From Diorhabda sublineata (taxonomy: Eukaryota; Arthropoda; Insecta; Coleoptera; Chrysomelidae): 64,000 bases of DNA. Positions 51,790-63,850 of the stretch are shown in pieces; position 1 is the first letter of the stretch, and every line of letters begins with the position of its first letter. The stretch is taken from positions 16,534,488-16,598,487 of the forward strand of contig NC_079480.1 in NCBI RefSeq assembly GCF_026230105.1, given 5' to 3'. A program made the translations under genes and the position numbers. The notes beneath the pieces are model-generated. The model made no database searches and had not been told where the DNA came from. It worked only from the letters and a program-made list of their open reading frames with translations.

Positions 51790-52800
51790 TTCGTATTAAA
51801 TTGTGGAAGTTTTAATTTATGATAATTTTGGTACTAATTGAATTTGAAAGACTTTTTCGACCTAACTATGTGATTAGTGAACCATGCAGAAGCCTACACC
51901 CACTGTCGTGGATATCTCCCGTGCGATTTGCGTCTTTGAGTTTTTCTCAAATTACAGTAATTGTAATTTTTGATGAGAAATCTTGGCATTGGGTATATCG
52001 GCTATGTCATGTAACCACGAGAGTTTAGGAAGTTTTGGGTAACATAGTATTTGATATCCATACGGAGGCACTTGTTTTGTACCACCTGAAAAGTGCGGAA
52101 ATTTTGTTTGGAGCCTGTGCAGTAGACTTGGGCTGCGTTTGTTAAAATGAGTCTTATGATTGGTTCACATAATAAAAGTTTTTTTTGTGAGGTGAGTTTA
52201 CTGTGTTCACAAATGAGAGGGTAAAGTCTGCCCATTGCAATCTTAGCTTTTTGTACTTGTTTAGCAATGATCGGGATGCTACAAAACAAGTGTCGTCAGC
52301 GTTTATGGCTGCTAGAATTTGTAGGAAGTGGTTAGGTCATATGTCAAAAACAACAAAGGTGATAAAACGGACCCTTGCGGAACTCCAGCATTTATGGGGT
52401 TTGGTCCCGCCATGCTTTCATTATTTTTAACGTGAATTTTCCTGTTGGTTAAATAGGAATGCAAAATTTTAATAAAATAATTTGGTATGTTAAATGGATG
52501 TTGATAGCGACCATGATGGACTTGTTTCTATTTTGGAAGCTCTCTCTAATTGAAAACTTTTATTATTTGAGCCGTCGTACTATGTCCACCTCTAAATATG
52601 TATTGCTCGAGGGGTATAATTTTTTGTTTTTCTATAAAGTTTTTTAATCATTTAAAAATTAATTTAACTATCACCTTCGCAATATTATTTAACAGGGATA
52701 TAAGTCTGTAACTATCCACATAGCATGGCTGTTCATTAGCTTTGATAATGGGAACGATGTTGGCAGTTTTGAGCTTATAGGGGTATCCATAATAGATCGC
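51790..52800 (-). pseudogene. Jockey-type LINE reverse transcriptase fragment
   Basis: Reading from about 52790 downward: YKLKTANIVPIIKANE, DSYRLISLLNNIAKVIVKLI, PLEQYIFRGGHSTTAQIIKV, then NYFIKILHSYLTNRKIHV, NAGVPQGSVLSPLLF and NADDTCFVAS (YADDT-like). The C-terminal frame at 52002-52289 contains AKIAMGRLYPLICEHSKLTS and FQVVQNKCLRM. The order of RT blocks is complete, but there are many stops and a deletion of the first catalytic Asp block. The 5' part is missing. Confidence 0.85.
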
Positions 52801-52920
52801 AAGATGAATCCTTACCCCGCGAACTCAACGTTTAAGCGAGGCAGGGTTGGGGGCTAGACTAATGAATTTTTTTTCGCGATGATAAATTGTAATAAAATAG
52901 TAATAAATCACTGCACAACT
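52790..52920 (+). repeat. Dispersed repeat, direct partner of 50290-50410
   Basis: It begins tagatcgcaagatgaatcc, contains ccccgcgaactcaacgttta and ends in an AT-rich stretch, following the same pattern as the partner. It abuts the 5' end of the LINE fragment. Confidence 0.5.
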
Positions 52921-53439
52921 CCGTGTCGCTTGATAGATGTATTTTTAACTTATTTGTTAATTAAATCTACGTTTTTTATTTAAATGCATATTGTAATAAA
53001 TATACCTTCGTGTTGATGCAAACTGCTCCTTTTATGAAGAGAAATTGGACTCGGTTAACAATTGAGGCGATTCTTACATAAACGACAATAGTCCTAAAAT
53101 TCGGATTTCTCGGTATAAATTGACACTTATAAATCAGGGGCCACCTATTTAACCGGTAAAGTTAGATTCTACAAAAAGAAGCATAGTACGAATTTACAAA
53201 AGGTGAAGTAGTCCTACAAAAACAGCCATAGTCTAACCGAATTCCTGCAAAAAGCACCATTGTCCCGGTCTGCTTGATTAGTAAGCATGACGAGTGTTAC
53301 CGATATTTGTGATGAAAATAATGTTACAAATTGGCATAAAAAGAACAAAAAATGTGTACAGAAAGAAACAGTTATAAAGGAAAAAAAATACTTGGTGTGG
53401 TACATATAAATCATGTTCGAAAACAAGTTCCGGCTAGAG

Positions 53440-54150
53440 TTACTGGCTCTGATTGTAGGTATGTCAAAAATTGAATATATTTCTAAGTATTCATGTTATT
53501 ATTGGGTAGATCTTCTGTTTTGGGTGTTCGCGTTTAAAGTGCTTCCAAAATATTTATAAGAATAATCGACACCGCTTCGCCAGAAAAGTTAGTGATACAA
53601 GTGATGATGAACCAAATGCGGAAGAAGGAAATGACAGAATGAAATCGTTTAGTAACAGTGCATTGTTTTCTTAAAAGATAAGATTGGAAGGCAAAGAATA
53701 TCCAGTGTGCTTTTAGACTTTTTAAGCATATTTGGTGTTACTTGAGGGAGAGTACGATGACTACAAAATAATCATTTGCTTCAAGGTGAATCACCACACG
53801 ATAAAAGAGAAAATACTGGAGCCTGTAACGATTTGATAAACACATATCCAGTCATTTGAAGCTCGGCAATCACATTATCTGTTTGCTTCCTCTATGGCTG
53901 ACAAATTCTATGAGATAAAAAGGCGATGTGAACTTTAAAGCAAGGCCTTATCATACGCTTATTGTTAAGGACATATAGAAAAAGCCAAAGTGATTGAAAT
54001 TGAGGGAAATGAATGTATGTTTAAGCTGGAGAATGTTTCTGATACGAAATTATTATCTAGAAGTGCTAAGGTAGAAAGATACAAATTATGAGACCTAAAA
54101 CATTATTTGTTAGTGAAACTTGGACCAAAAACACCACAAAAAAACACAGA
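53440..54150 (+). pseudogene. Possible degraded DNA-transposon coding region
   Basis: Broken readings include LQGESPHDKRENTGACNDL and EARQSHYLFASSMADKFYEI. These resemble a widespread, poorly characterised insect transposase family in which a nuclear C-x-x-F segment is followed by an I-x-x-H-I-x-S-F...SHY block. Stops occur every 20-40 codons. I am not sure of the family. Confidence 0.25.
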
Positions 54151-54159
54151 TCAAGATGG

Positions 54160-55240
54160 ATAATTAATATAATTATAATCATAGTCTAGGATGAGGACGG
54201 CTAAGGACGAAATAAATAAAATCCATGAAATCATGAACCTTCTCGATCTGCAGTGCTAATTATACCTAAAAAACTGTACTAAGCTTATATATACTTCAGA
54301 AAATAATATGCTAAACATAAGTTCTTCCTAGATGCTCCGAACAGAAGGCTGGTTTCACGCATTTGATTTCCAAACATTATTTACACTTTTTCTATATGTT
54401 CCCGAAATTTAGGAATTCAGTTCGCAGATCAAATATTGAAACTTTTCATTTTATAATGTATATTTTGCAAGAATTATAGATTAGAAATTCCGTCAGAATT
54501 CATTAGAATTATTGTAAGTCATTGGTTTTTTATATCTCCAAATGAATAAATATTATCAATAAAATTAGTATTAATTGTTGAAATAAAAACATTTCACAAA
54601 TATTTATAAATACTATTTATAATACGCATCAGATACAACAGAATTAGTATTTCACAATTATATTATAAGACAGTGGAAAAATTAGAATTTTTATCAAATA
54701 AATACCTCCGATTACCTTGTATCCATCGTATATGTAAAATTTCATTCATAAATAAATTGTAAATTAAGAATTGTAATTAATTTTATTATTTGAATATCTC
54801 ATATTATCTGACCCTGCATGATAAAGAGCAGTAATTCATTATTTTGACTATAAATTGAATATTTATATCAAAATGGAAACATGTAGCAGATATTTTTATC
54901 TTAATGGTATATTTATATGATATATATGTATGGGTCAATAACAGAAATTGCAGTTTACCTTCATTTAATGCATCTTTCATCATCACCTTAGTCTCAATGT
55001 ACTATCAGTCGCGTGATTTTCTATTTTTAAACTACATGCTTGAAATATAAAGTTAACTTTTCAACATACAGTAGCAGGATTCAATACTATGTAAGATTTT
55101 TTTTTAATTATTGAAGTTCGAAGCAAACTCGTGGGAAGTTATAGAGAATAATATAAAATAAAAATATCCAACGGAAAGGCTCAATCCAAGCTTAAAAATA
55201 TTATTGCCGTATAGTGGACTGGCTTAAAAAGTAAAATAAA
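54160..55240. other. No gene seen
   Basis: Strongly AT-rich sequence without recognisable coding, repeats or termini. Confidence 0.4.
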
Positions 55241-55880
55241 CGTTAAGGCAGCAGTTCCCAAACTGTGCCAGGGGCGTTGCCGTTGTCTACCAAAAAGGCC
55301 TACTAAAAGTTTTGCGATTATATGTTTTTGTCGTCGTAATCAATTGCATTTGTGCTCGATACTGGCGACAGATATTTTGGAACGTTTGGAACATTTTTAA
55401 CAAATCTTTGCAGGGGAACAATACAGATATTTTTCATGACTGGTAAAGTTGAAGCATTTAGGAAGAAATTCATGCTTTGGGAAATAGTTTGAAGACTAGA
55501 GATTATTCGATGTTTTCATTTTTGAACCAATACCTACAAGAAAACAATTTAACCCTGAAATGAGAACTGAGAAAAATGTTGACTGAGCATTGTCTGAATT
55601 ACAGGGTTATTCTGAAAACTACCTGTCAGAAGATGAAATCAAATCGCAGCAGTGGGTAAACGACCTTTTTGAATGTGAAAATTCAGTCTCAATTCCTATT
55701 TAAGCTCTTATCTTTGCGAGTGTGATTTAACATATTATGTGAGAATTTAATATGTTATGTGAGAATATAATGACAATAAACTATGAGAGAAATCAAAAAT
55801 ATAATGTAATGCAATACAAAATAGGTAGATTATTCTAGGTGCGCCGCCAATCCAAAAGTTTGGAAACCTCTACGTTAAGG
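55241..55880 (+). mobile_element. Non-autonomous hAT element with 8-bp target duplication
   Basis: The element at 55249-55872 starts cagcagttcccaaact and ends agtttggaaacctcta, the CAG-x-GGTT-x-x-CAAAC type of hAT end. It is flanked by a perfect 8-bp duplication, cgttaagg, at 55241-55248 and 55873-55880. Inside, a decayed reading (GKVEAFRKKFMLWE, then MFSFLNQYLQENN) resembles the middle of ZBED-type hAT transposases. At 624 bp it has lost most of the transposase. The intact duplication shows that the ends are the true ends. Confidence 0.9.
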
Positions 55881-56436
55881 CTATCAGATGGTATATCGAC
55901 CTTGCTTGGCAATAGAAGGCAATTAAAACCAGTCTTCATGCAAAGAATCTAGAAGTAAAAATTATTATTCATAAAGATACTTTGGATTTGAAATGTTATT
56001 TTCTTTTGTCCGCAAGTGTTTAGAACCGGTTTTTATAATCTGCAATTGATATTGACAGAACAAGCGTAGAAGATACTGTAGAGAACATCTTCTTTGCTTG
56101 AGAAGAGGATACAGGAAATTGGCAGCTCACTGACACCAGAAAATTCCTACCCTATCTGGTATGGTGACAAAGACAATCACTCAAACACAGAAAGATCTAT
56201 TATGTGGACCAAGATAAGTCCAAGCAGTATGATGAAGTAATACCATTTGGTTGTTCTGTTATACTTATCTTTTGAAATAAGAGTGGCTTTAGTGGGTAAA
56301 CATCCCACATAACCTTGCAGTTCCAGCAAACTTTTAAATTTAATTTACAATTGGCCTAAAAGTACTAACATTGTTAGAAAAAAAATATTATTCCAAGTAT
56401 GGTAATAATTTCAAATTTTGGACTCATATTGTATGT

Positions 56437-56872
56437 AAGTGCAGCAATAGCCTCAACATAGGTAGTAAGAAGTAAACGATCAGAAAATATGTCACTAAAA
56501 ATAAGATATCGCACCTATAAGATACTACCACTGGATCAACTGAAATTTTACGTATACATTAGAAAAATTTTGAGATAAGCAAGCTGCAGGGCTTATGCGT
56601 TAAAGACACAGAATTTGAATTTTTTCAATGCAAGTGAGGAATTAATCACAATTTTATTTGATCGAAAATTGTTGTTTTATGTATTTACAGGTATATCGTA
56701 ATTTACGTACTAATACATCTAATGAATATACTCTTCAAAAGGCTAGTGACTTTTATCAGATTGGGCTTCTCATGAGTAGTTCTTTTCATCAGACAAATAT
56801 TCAGGTCGTAGTTGTTTCTGTATTCTTTTAAGGATTCTAATTAGACGATGAAACCACAATCTACAGTCCTTG
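56437..56872 (-). repeat. Dispersed repeat, arm 2 (inverted partner at 49672-50010)
   Basis: The minus strand of this stretch matches 49672-50010 through gatgaaaagaact, aaaacaacaattttcgatca and the ctgcag-containing block. It has extra short insertions. On its 5' side (toward 56872) the reading RPEYLSDEKN continues a frame that is interrupted exactly where the mariner begins. Confidence 0.75.
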
Positions 56873-58079
56873 TACGAGGATGTATTGATATCTAGTTAGT
56901 CTAGACCAGTTCCATGTATAAACAAAATATTGCGTTACCATAGCAGCGAACAATAACTTATTAGAAGTGTCAGTGTGAAGTTTGACGTCAAAAAAGAAAA
57001 CCAAAGTCACGCAATACATTAAAGGAAAAAAGATGTCCACCGAAATTGTGAAAAAAAAAAGATTTGAGTATCGAGCCATCATCAAGTACCTGTATTTAAA
57101 AGGGTTGAGAGGCAAGCAGATTTACGAAGATATGCTTACTACCCTTGGTGATCAATGTCCTTCGTATGCGACCGTGAACAGGAAGTTTCAAAACAGGTAA
57201 ACTTTCCATTGAAGATGATGACCGATCGGGAAAGCCAGTTTCTGTATCAGTCCCCGAAAATTGCGATGCAGTTCATGACATAATTTTATCAGATTGTCGA
57301 ATTGGGCTAAAACGGATATCTGAAGCACTGAATACTTCATACGAATGCGTTTATCATATAGTTCCAGTGAATTTGGACATAAGAAAAATAGCTGCAAAAT
57401 GGACCCAAAATGTTTGAATGTTGACTAAAAGCATGCAAGGGTAGAAGCATCACGTTCGATCTGTGCTCGATTTGAAAATGATGTAGACTTCTTAAACCGA
57501 ATTGTTACTATGGATGAGCCTTGGGTGCATTCCTACGATCAAGAAACAAAGCAACAATCGATGGAATGGCGACACTCTGGTTCTCCAAGAGCTAAGAAGT
57601 TTCGTGTCCAAAAATCTTTTGGGATTGCCATGGAGTAATCATGATTAATTTTTTGGATAAGGGTAGAACAATAACTGGAGATTAATTGAAGAGAAAAGAC
57701 GTGGAAAGCTATCCAAATGTGTCTAACGCCCCTGCACACAAATCTAATGTTTCCATGCAAAAAATTCGTGATTTGAATTACTAGAACACCCTCCTTATTC
57801 ACCAGATTTGGCTCCGTCCGACTATCATCTCTTTCCTCAACTGAAAAAAAACTTTAAAAGGCCGTGAATTTTTTTCCAACGAGAAGATAATAAAAGCTGT
57901 GGAGGTTTGGTTTGCAAAGCTAGAAGAAACATTTCTTTTTTGAAAGGTCTAGAGATGTTGCAGGTTCGCTGTAATAAATGTCCAATTAAGAGGAGAATAT
58001 GTTGAGTAATAAAATATTTTGACATTAAAATTTTGTTTGGTTCTATAGTAGGATAAGAAATTTTCAATATATCCTAGTA
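56873..58079 (+). mobile_element. mariner element with degenerate terminal inverted repeats
   Basis: The left end is tacgaggatgtattgatatc. The right end, read inverted, is tactaggatatattgaaaat, with further similarity through a ctagac/ctatagaacc block. TA flanks both sides. The element is about 1.2 kb, near the usual mariner length of 1.3 kb, because the transposase has an internal deletion. It was inserted next to, or into, the repeat of 56437-56872. Confidence 0.8.
56982..57965 (+). pseudogene. mariner transposase, broken
   Basis: The first frame has RFEYRAIIKYLYLKGLRGKQ and YEDMLTTLGDQCPSYATVN, the N-terminal helix-turn-helix. After a frameshift come GKLSIEDDDRSGKPVSVSVP and RIGLKRISEALNTSYECVYH. 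The first catalytic block is TMDEPWVH (normally TMDETWVH), near 57509. The part around the second Asp is partly deleted, between GRTITGD and NAPAHKSN-like sequence. The third block is intact as EHPPYSPDLAPSDYHLFPQL near 57785. The D34D spacing marks a true mariner. At least six lesions make it inactive. Confidence 0.9.
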
Positions 58080-58089
58080 TATTATATAA

Positions 58090-59140
58090 TTTATGTTACA
58101 GGTATACTGAATCTTGTATATGTATATCTGAGGTATTTTCAAAATATACTGTGCTTTTAGAAGACGACAAAAGTTGCATACGGTGTTATTTGAGATTCTA
58201 GACGCTAATCTTTTCATTTGTGTATTGGAGGAACATGGCTTAAAATACTCAAAGAGGGTGGTATTGGATATCACATATATAATATGATTGCTGCAATATA
58301 AAACATTTTGTGAATTTTGATAAAGAATGGTGGAGATTGATTGGATTTGATCATTATTTATTAGTGGTACCCAAGGAGATTACACCTAAAACATCTACCT
58401 TACCGATATACAAAGTTTTTAGCCCATTGCCCCACCATATCGTATCATTTTTGGTATAAAACTCATTTTCATAAAGTGTGAATAGTGAAACAAATGTTTT
58501 GCACAATGTACCGTTCATATAGATTTTTCATTTGCTGCACAAAGAGAAAATATTTGGTATGCAGGAAAACACAACAATATTTGCCTGTTTGTCGCTGATT
58601 AAAAACAAATTTCCTTCTCTAATTGCTCTAATATTTATTCCGTTGGTTATTGTTCAAATTATGTCAAATATAGTACAACTCATCAATTAACATTTGTTCA
58701 CTGTCACACAGAATGTATGGAATTTCCGCTGCATCCTCTGTAGCTTTTTGGCTTTTTATCGTTATTTATTAATTGCCTGCCTTTAATTTGATTATGCTCC
58801 CGCCTTACATGAACGTATAGCATATTTCCACTCACCTCGTCTTTTGTAAATTTGGCGAAGACAATCAAAACTTCTTTTCCACATTCCTTAACTTTTAAAA
58901 TTTCCATTGCTATTATATATTATAAGCAGCCACAACAATCTTCATAACAAAAGCAAAATGAAACAACCTACAAGCTACAATATTTTTAATAACAGCATTA
59001 CCTGATTACCTAATTGAATGCGTCGATTAAATTAAAAATGTCGAGCGATCTGTTGCAGAAAAATTCTTATATTTCTGCTACTAAAAAGTAGTTGACAGCA
59101 GCTCCAGTATAAGATGAGAACTCATTAATTATTAAAAAAA
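58090..59140. other. No gene recognised
   Basis: AT-rich sequence. A small minus frame at 58704-58907 (MEILKVKECGKEVLIVFAKF) has no family I recognise. Confidence 0.35.
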
Positions 59141-59145
59141 AGAGT

Positions 59146-59380
59146 AATTATCTAGATTAGGTTACAACCTTCCGATTTCGTTAAAATTTTAGTATGTTAT
59201 AGAGAAAATTATGCTGAAAAATTTGATTATTTTTCTTTTTCTGGAACTTCAAAGCTGAAAAACTATGTGAAGGAATGATTTCCGCGCTCTACAGATATAT
59301 CAAATTTTTCAGCATAATTTTCTCTATAACATACTAAAATTTTAACAAAATCAGAGGGGTGTAACCTAATCTAAATAATT
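59146..59380. mobile_element. Foldback MITE with 75-80 bp arms
   Basis: The outer ends are aattatctagattaggttac and, inverted, aattatttagattaggttac. The arms share tagtatgttatagagaaaat and tatgctgaaaaatttgat. The loop is about 70 bp. No coding capacity was seen. Confidence 0.85.
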
Positions 59381-59719
59381 ACCAAAAAAAGTATTCCATT
59401 CGTTTGGTTACCAAAGAAAAAATATATTGTAACCATGACCCAAAAGTCTGTCATAATGTGAGGAGAAAATTTTCCTTTAAACCAATATGGCATTTGAATG
59501 GATAGATACCTTATAGAAGATTTTCGTTCTCTGTCAGTCTCAGTCGGTCTCTTGGGCTGAGCTCAAACAAAAAACTCGTTCCTTCTTTCTAATGATCATT
59601 TATTTATCAATTGCTAGAAAACATGTGCTGCTATAGCTACGAGGATGGTTCAAATATAAACCGGATTTTTTGAATAAAAGCGCGAAAAATGTAGTGTCGT
59701 TAAATTGGCTGCACTGGAT

Positions 59720-60260
59720 CTGAGAATGGGCTGTTACGTTGCGCACAGATGAGCCGAGAGCGCGAAACCCGATTTTTGATGTACTTATAGCCATGAATAA
59801 GAAGGATGTACCAGTGTCTGTTGCGCAACGCATCATTATTCGTTTTTTTGGTCAAAGATAATGTAAAATCCGGCGGAAATTTATCGTCAATCACTGGACC
59901 ACTTCGGACATGAGTGCCTCTCTAAGATTTAAGAGTATGACTTATGTTCCGCTTTCCGAAAAGGCCGAGAAATTATGACAAACTTGCCACAGACACGGCA
60001 CCTTAGAATAATTGTTGTCGATGAGAACATCGGCGCTATAGAAAAACTCATTTTAGAAGATCGACGTAATATGGTACGCGATATGGCTGAAGAATTTGGT
60101 ATAAGCGTAGATAGTATTGAGCAAATAATTCATGAACGGCTCTGTTACCACAAAATTTCAGCCAGATGAATGTTGAGCCGAAACTCACGCTTGGAAGTTT
60201 TTTTTAAGAAGCTGCGGAATCCTAGTATTGGATTCCACCTGAGAAGCCGATGGATATGTG
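59720..60260 (+). pseudogene. mariner-like transposase N-terminal fragment
   Basis: One frame reads MNKKDVPVSVAQRIIIRFF, the start of a mariner-type helix-turn-helix. The frame at 59975-60169 reads DENIGAIEKLILEDRRNMVR, DMAEEFGISVDSIEQIIHER and LCYHKISAR, the second helix-turn-helix and the segment leading to the catalytic domain. The catalytic part is absent. It belongs to a different mariner lineage from the copy at 56873. Confidence 0.75.
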
Positions 60261-60269
60261 GGACTCCCT

Positions 60270-60735
60270 TAGGCTACCCACTAAACCGCTATCTTCTGTC
60301 ATCTCCGTTCAATCAGGAAATATGATGATATTACTTCTAGTTGGGGGTCTGTCTATATATGTTGTTCCTTTTGTTCGTTTTCTATAATATCATTATACCA
60401 GGCAGCGTATTACATTCTTTTGCATAAGAATTATTTATGTGTAGATGGTAACCAGTTGCCACTATTCTACCTTGTTCAGCATCTCACCTGGACAATATTG
60501 TAAAGTTTTAGACTGCCAACAGTCCTCTCTACTTCCTTTCCCAAACCCCTCCATATGTTACACGAGAAGAACGTATTTTCGGTATCATCTAAGTAGTGTT
60601 CGAAATACGTACACTCAGGTATTTATACTTTCTTCACTCTGTGAAGACGCCGGAAGTGTGTAGAAGTGCAATGTGCCCACTTCGAACATTAATTATAGTT
60701 TTTTTCCTATTTTTATTTGATAAGCTAACCTAATC
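60270..60735. other. No gene seen
   Basis: No recognisable feature. The frame at 60445-60663 has no known motif. Confidence 0.4.
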
Positions 60736-60739
60736 AACT

Positions 60740-60903
60740 AATTTTTTCTACATTTCAATTTTTTTCTCATGTAAGTAACACGATGTTCGAGAATATGGTA
60801 GTTCAATCACAAATTTTTGATTATGTTTCAATATCTCCTGTAAGTATTCTCAATAAATAATTACAATTTATGATAGTTTTCTTCAGAATGTCTCTTTATG
60901 GCC
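60740..60903 (+). repeat. Direct repeat, copy 1 (partner 62498-62661)
   Basis: About 160 bp shared with 62498-62661, including gtaagtaacacgatgttcga, tcaataaataattacaat and cagaatgtctctttatgg. Confidence 0.85.
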
Positions 60904-60909
60904 AACGGT

Positions 60910-62490
60910 TTGCTTGACCTGTTCAACGATCTAAACATCTACATATCTCCTAAAACATGAATTGCATCAATCTAAATGAAGAGTACCTTTTTGTTGAAAA
61001 GTCAATTGAAAAATTTTAGCTATCTTTACATTGTACATGTGAAGATAGATGTCCATGTAAAAGTTTGTTAACCATTGGGCATGAGCCGCCCATGACCTTC
61101 AGATAGTTGTGTGGAATTATTAATTCTGTCCTACATACTACATGGACAGATGTAATTATCCATTAAAAATTCATAATGTTCAAATGTATAATTCAAAAAA
61201 TGTAGGTACTCAAATATAAGTTCTAGTTTTGCATTTTCGGAGGCCTATAACTCAGAAGAGAGGGCTCGTAGATATTTTTTTATGTCACATATTTTTTTAT
61301 CTCAATGCGAGTTGGTAGTTATCAAGTTATTATCATTTAAAAGTTGCTAATCTCGAGCTCGATTGACGTTATTTACTTTTAAATTTAAGCTGCTGGTAGA
61401 TTTTGGTAATTCTAATTGGATTTTCATGTAATTATGTAATTACTATTTTGAGAAATTATCAACTCCACAATGAAAAGAATAAGATAATGTGGTTAATAGT
61501 GAGGTGATAATTTTTTAAATGTGGAAAATGTATTATAGGGTTTGTAATCGGCTAGCGGAAATTCGATCAAAAGTGAGATCTCAGATATTCAAAAATAATA
61601 TAGTGAATAAGAAGGACTGCTAATTAACCTCCGTTAAATACTAAACGTTTATCACCAATCACATAACTGAAAATTAATTTTTTTATCGAATTTATAGAGG
61701 TTCATTTGAATTACCCCCAAATTTTGATGACAATTTATGTTATAGGTATATAGGTATTTATCAAACATACAGTTCTCAAAGTATTAGAAGAGTGGCCTTT
61801 AAAACCAAAAGAAATATTTGGTTTATGCTTAACATAACATTTTTCCTTGGTGGTGCAAAATGACACAATGTATAGATCGATAGGGCGAGGAAAATAGTTT
61901 CCGTAGTTTACTCGGTTTTATGATTTTAATCCTTATGTTATTATATCGACAAGTAAGAAATACTGTGAATTTGATTAGAAATCAACCAAAAATCTTTCTC
62001 AAGATTAGAAGGAAGTTTTTTTATTAACTGTATTGAACGGAGAACCCTTTGAAAATTCATTGAATCAATTATAGTAGTTTTATTTTTACAGTAGTAGTAT
62101 TTAGCAATCCTGAGGTACCCTTCAACAAAACTTGTATCTATGGTGTCATGTGACTTTGCCGATGGCTCTACGATATTGAGTAGTGAACGCTAACCTTTCG
62201 AAAACTAAGCGTCCTTCTGTCATAATTAACCTAAATGAAAATTTTAGCACAAAAAAGAAATCAAAATCTTGTGTGTAACCAACTTCATCAGTAAACAGTA
62301 CTTGTCAACAAATGTATTATCAACTCATTGTTTATGTAGAAACCATATACAACACTGATAAATATAAAGAACGAAATGAACGATAAAATAAACTTCCATT
62401 GTGGCGCTATAAGGCAGAATTTTAGAATGCTCTTCCAAGAAGAAATATCCTTCGTAGACTCCCGAAGCCTATATTGATAACTAGTAGGTT
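60910..62490. other. Unassigned spacer between the two direct repeats
   Basis: 1.6 kb of AT-rich sequence without recognisable coding. It lies between two copies of the same 160-bp repeat, so it could be the body of a decayed element, but nothing in it supports that directly. Confidence 0.3.
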
Positions 62491-62497
62491 ATTCAAC

Positions 62498-62661
62498 TGA
62501 ATTTTTCTACATTTCCATTTTTTCTTTATGTAAGTAACACGATGTTCGACAGTAAGCAGTTCAATTAGAAATTTTTGATTGCGTTTTAATACTTCCTGTA
62601 AGTATTTTCAATAAATAATTACAATTCATGATAATCTTGTTCAGAATGTCTCTTTATGGCG
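62498..62661 (+). repeat. Direct repeat, copy 2 (partner 60740-60903)
   Basis: This matches copy 1 in the same orientation at roughly 85 percent by eye, with short indels. The flanks of the two copies differ on both sides. Confidence 0.85.
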
Positions 62662-63274
62662 ATCAGAGAAAAATATTGATTTATCTTGGAATATTTGTGT
62701 ATCTCGGTAAAGAGGAATATTAATTTCTCACATTAAATCTTCGTGTTTTATTTCCCCTGTTACTGTATGGATAATCATTATTTTCTTTATTCAAAATTGG
62801 ATCTTAGACGGTCTTAACAGAAATCGAGAGCGTGGTAGTCTCAAAATAAAACTCTACGCTTTAAATAAAAAACATCTGTAATTTGAAGTTAATAGAAAAT
62901 AAGAAAAAAATACAAGAAGCTTCAAAACAATTTTTCAATGGGAATAAAAAATTATTTTCGCCACTTTTCACTTTTCCATTCTGCTTTCTATTAATACTGT
63001 TGAAATTATCGAACGAAAATACATTTCTACTAAAGGTCAATATATTGATAAAGGTTTATTGAATTACATTGTTGAATGGTTCAAATAATTATCATTATTT
63101 TTAATTTCTTCATATATGCATATTTCATAATAAAACTTTTAGATATGGTATTACAAAAGATGGTATTTTATGACACCAAAACACAACGGCTCCTGGAGAT
63201 TGTAGAGAGAGAGATCAATCAGAGTAACATGAACCTCTACTCCTCAATAGAAATATTTGTCTATCATGTCTATC

Positions 63275-63850
63275 ATCTTCAAACTACAAAAGAGAGCTAT
63301 CAGATATTTATTCGGACTAAACAGCACCGCTCACTGCCCGGACTTCTTTAAATGATTGAAAATTCTGACCCTTCCTCTTTCATCTTTCAATCCGTTTTCC
63401 TAATTCGTAGGCACGCTTTTCCAATTACAGAAAGATCGTTGCACGGCTGTCCACCTAGGAACGCGGAGCACGGTCTTTACCTACCTACTCCACGTTCAGA
63501 ATTACTTAAGGGCTCAATATTTTACAATGAAAAAAAAATGCACAATCACTTGCCAATTGAAATCGAATTGATATCATCTTCTACCGCAATAGTTTGATGG
63601 CATATTTACTGGAAAGTGCCTTCTACTCTGTAAACGACTTCTACTAATAATATTCAATTCTGGGCATGCTGCATACCAGTTTTTTGCTATGGACTTATCT
63701 ACTAATTATTACCTATTACCCATAATTTTGTAATTCATTGTGGTTTTCTTCCATATATTGAAATTTCATTTTATCCGTATCTTTATTTAGCCATTTTTAT
63801 GTTTGTTCTTTAGTTTTTAAAAGCTATTGTTTCTTTCTCTCTCTCTCTTA
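63275..63850 (+). pseudogene. Second copy of the (TC)n-tailed LINE, C-terminal and 3' region
   Basis: The plus strand follows the copy at 31280-31910 closely. It contains ctacaaaagagagctatcag, gcgctcaatat-like sequence, a ctactccacgttcagaatta block and ttgccaattgaaatcga. It ends in a ctctctctctct run near 63834-63848. The reading is broken in every frame. Confidence 0.85.
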
